NCBI GenBank assembly: GCA_023055425.1
Contig: JALGPY010000010.1
Coordinates: 21,282,363-21,346,362, forward strand
DNA from: Linanthus parryae
Lineage: Eukaryota > Streptophyta > Magnoliopsida > Ericales > Polemoniaceae
DNA: 64,000 bases
Direction: 5' to 3'
Positions 63,251 to 64,000 of this stretch are shown here, piece after piece. The notes below the pieces were generated by a model, which saw only the letters and a program-made list of their open reading frames with translations, had not been told where the DNA came from and ran no database searches. Position 1 is the stretch's first letter. Every line of letters begins with the position of its first letter. The translations under genes and the position numbers were made by a program.

Positions 63251-64000
63251 TTTCAAATTATAGGCACCACCTGTTCCATCGATAGTTTATAGCGGCGAGT
63301 ACCAATACAACCTCCATGAATTTTCTTTCTCAAACTTTTTGTTTTCTAAAAATCTCAACATAACCTGAGCATCCTTCATGTCACAATCACAACCAGCTTA
63401 TAAAATTAGCCCACTACGAACATCCCACTTGGCAAAATAACCAAGCAAACAACTCTGGATAGTTACTTCATAAAATATCATCAGTGTATGCCCGTTCTTT
63501 TTTTTCTCCTTTTTTTTCAGGTTCTGGACTTTGCAGGTATCGAAGGTGACCCAGAGCACTCTTCCAGTGTTGGGCTTATGGTGATCGGACACAGAGGGTG
63601 GTTGCTGTTTGTAGAAGAAAATCGATGTGGGGTCAATGTGCCTGAGCACAACTGGGTTCTCTATTGCCGGAAACAATGGCATCTGGTCACTGGAGCGGGG
63701 CTCGGGTTGCAGAGGGTCAGAATTGAAGGGCTTGTGGTGGTTTATCTTTGCGGTGTGGGTTGTTTCGAGTGAATTCAGTGAGAGAGGAGAGGGCGGAGAG
63801 GTAGTTCTGGTGGGTTAGGCGGTAGGAATCGGTGGAGGACAGTGACGGAATTTATGAGTTCGGGTTGTGGTTTGAATCGGAAACAGGGGAGAGGGGTTCT
63901 TGGCGGATTTAAGACGAAGTAAGCTGCCGGATGTAATGGCTTCCGGCGGCTGGGTGATTCGGTTTCTTAGTTTTGGTTCTTCTGGGTTCGTCGGTGTAAT
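63251..64000. other. Unassigned GC-richer segment, possible edge of a non-repeat region
   Basis: Higher GC than its surroundings. On the minus strand a frame is open from the window edge to a stop at 63815 (61 codons, Pro/Thr-rich, with PEAITSGSLLRLKSAKNPSP), and another starts at 63682 (MPLFPAIENPVVLRHIDP). I recognise neither. They could be a 5' exon of a host gene or more repeat sequence. Opposite-strand frames look like shadows. Confidence 0.25.

Noticed and set aside
63398..63772. Host gene exon at the right edge
   Set aside because: Competing frames on both strands, no known motif and no splice pattern I could confirm. It is left as an unassigned segment.

Overview
This is a plant nuclear genome segment, almost certainly from a flowering plant with a repeat-rich genome. 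I find no convincing host gene. Nearly every base belongs to transposable elements stacked inside one another, most with decayed reading frames. The evidence is two Ty1/copia families with long LTRs and initiator-Met-tRNA-type primer sites, one CACTA (En/Spm) DNA transposon, gypsy-type LTRs and trinucleotide microsatellites. The species cannot be named from sequence alone.

Families. Family A is a Sirevirus-like copia (LTR about 1.3-1.5 kb, TGATAAGTCTGAAG...CTTTCA) with an extra ORF after pol and a recurring palindrome TCAAAGCTTTGA. Family B is an Angela/BARE-like copia (LTR about 1.25-1.43 kb, TGTTGGAATAG...CCCTACA). The CACTA element carries a TNP2-type transposase gene and a TNPA/Transposase_24-like gene, both on the minus strand.

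Layout. 1-6322: family A copy A1 (minus, cut by the window edge), inserted in the 3' LTR of family B copy B1 (minus, 6323-13406). 13407-14122: leader of family B copy B2 (plus). 14123-44397: CACTA element inserted in that leader with a GAA target duplication. Inside the CACTA element lie A2 (18305-36915, TSD GGATG), B3 inside A2 (20809-30755, TSD CTCAA), a family-B solo LTR B4 inside B3 (25604-27032, TSD AATAC), and separately a 2.0-kb solo LTR of another family inside the transposase gene (40832-42865, TSD GCAGG). 44401-48183 and 56325-57550: rest of B2, split by B5 (minus, 48184-56324) in its RNase H region. 57556-59723: second copy of the TNPA 3' half, still carrying the first 118 bp of the same family-A LTR at the same junction. 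59724-61126: LTR of a gypsy-type element on the minus strand. 61127-about 63250: its probable non-coding internal region with a 191-bp tandem duplication. 63251-64000: unassigned GC-richer sequence.

How it fits together. Boundaries and target duplications give a relative order: B2, then CACTA, then A2, then B3, then B4, a five-level nest. None of the elements looks autonomous: stops, frameshifts, catalytic changes (YVDD to YVDY in A2 and to YVDV in B2) and a lost gag start codon (B5) are visible. The best items for follow-up are the duplicated CACTA/LTR junction, the 1.8-kb extra ORF of A2 flanked by polypurine tracts, the family-A palindromes, and the large B2/B5 inverted repeat. I did not find a clearly new biological system.
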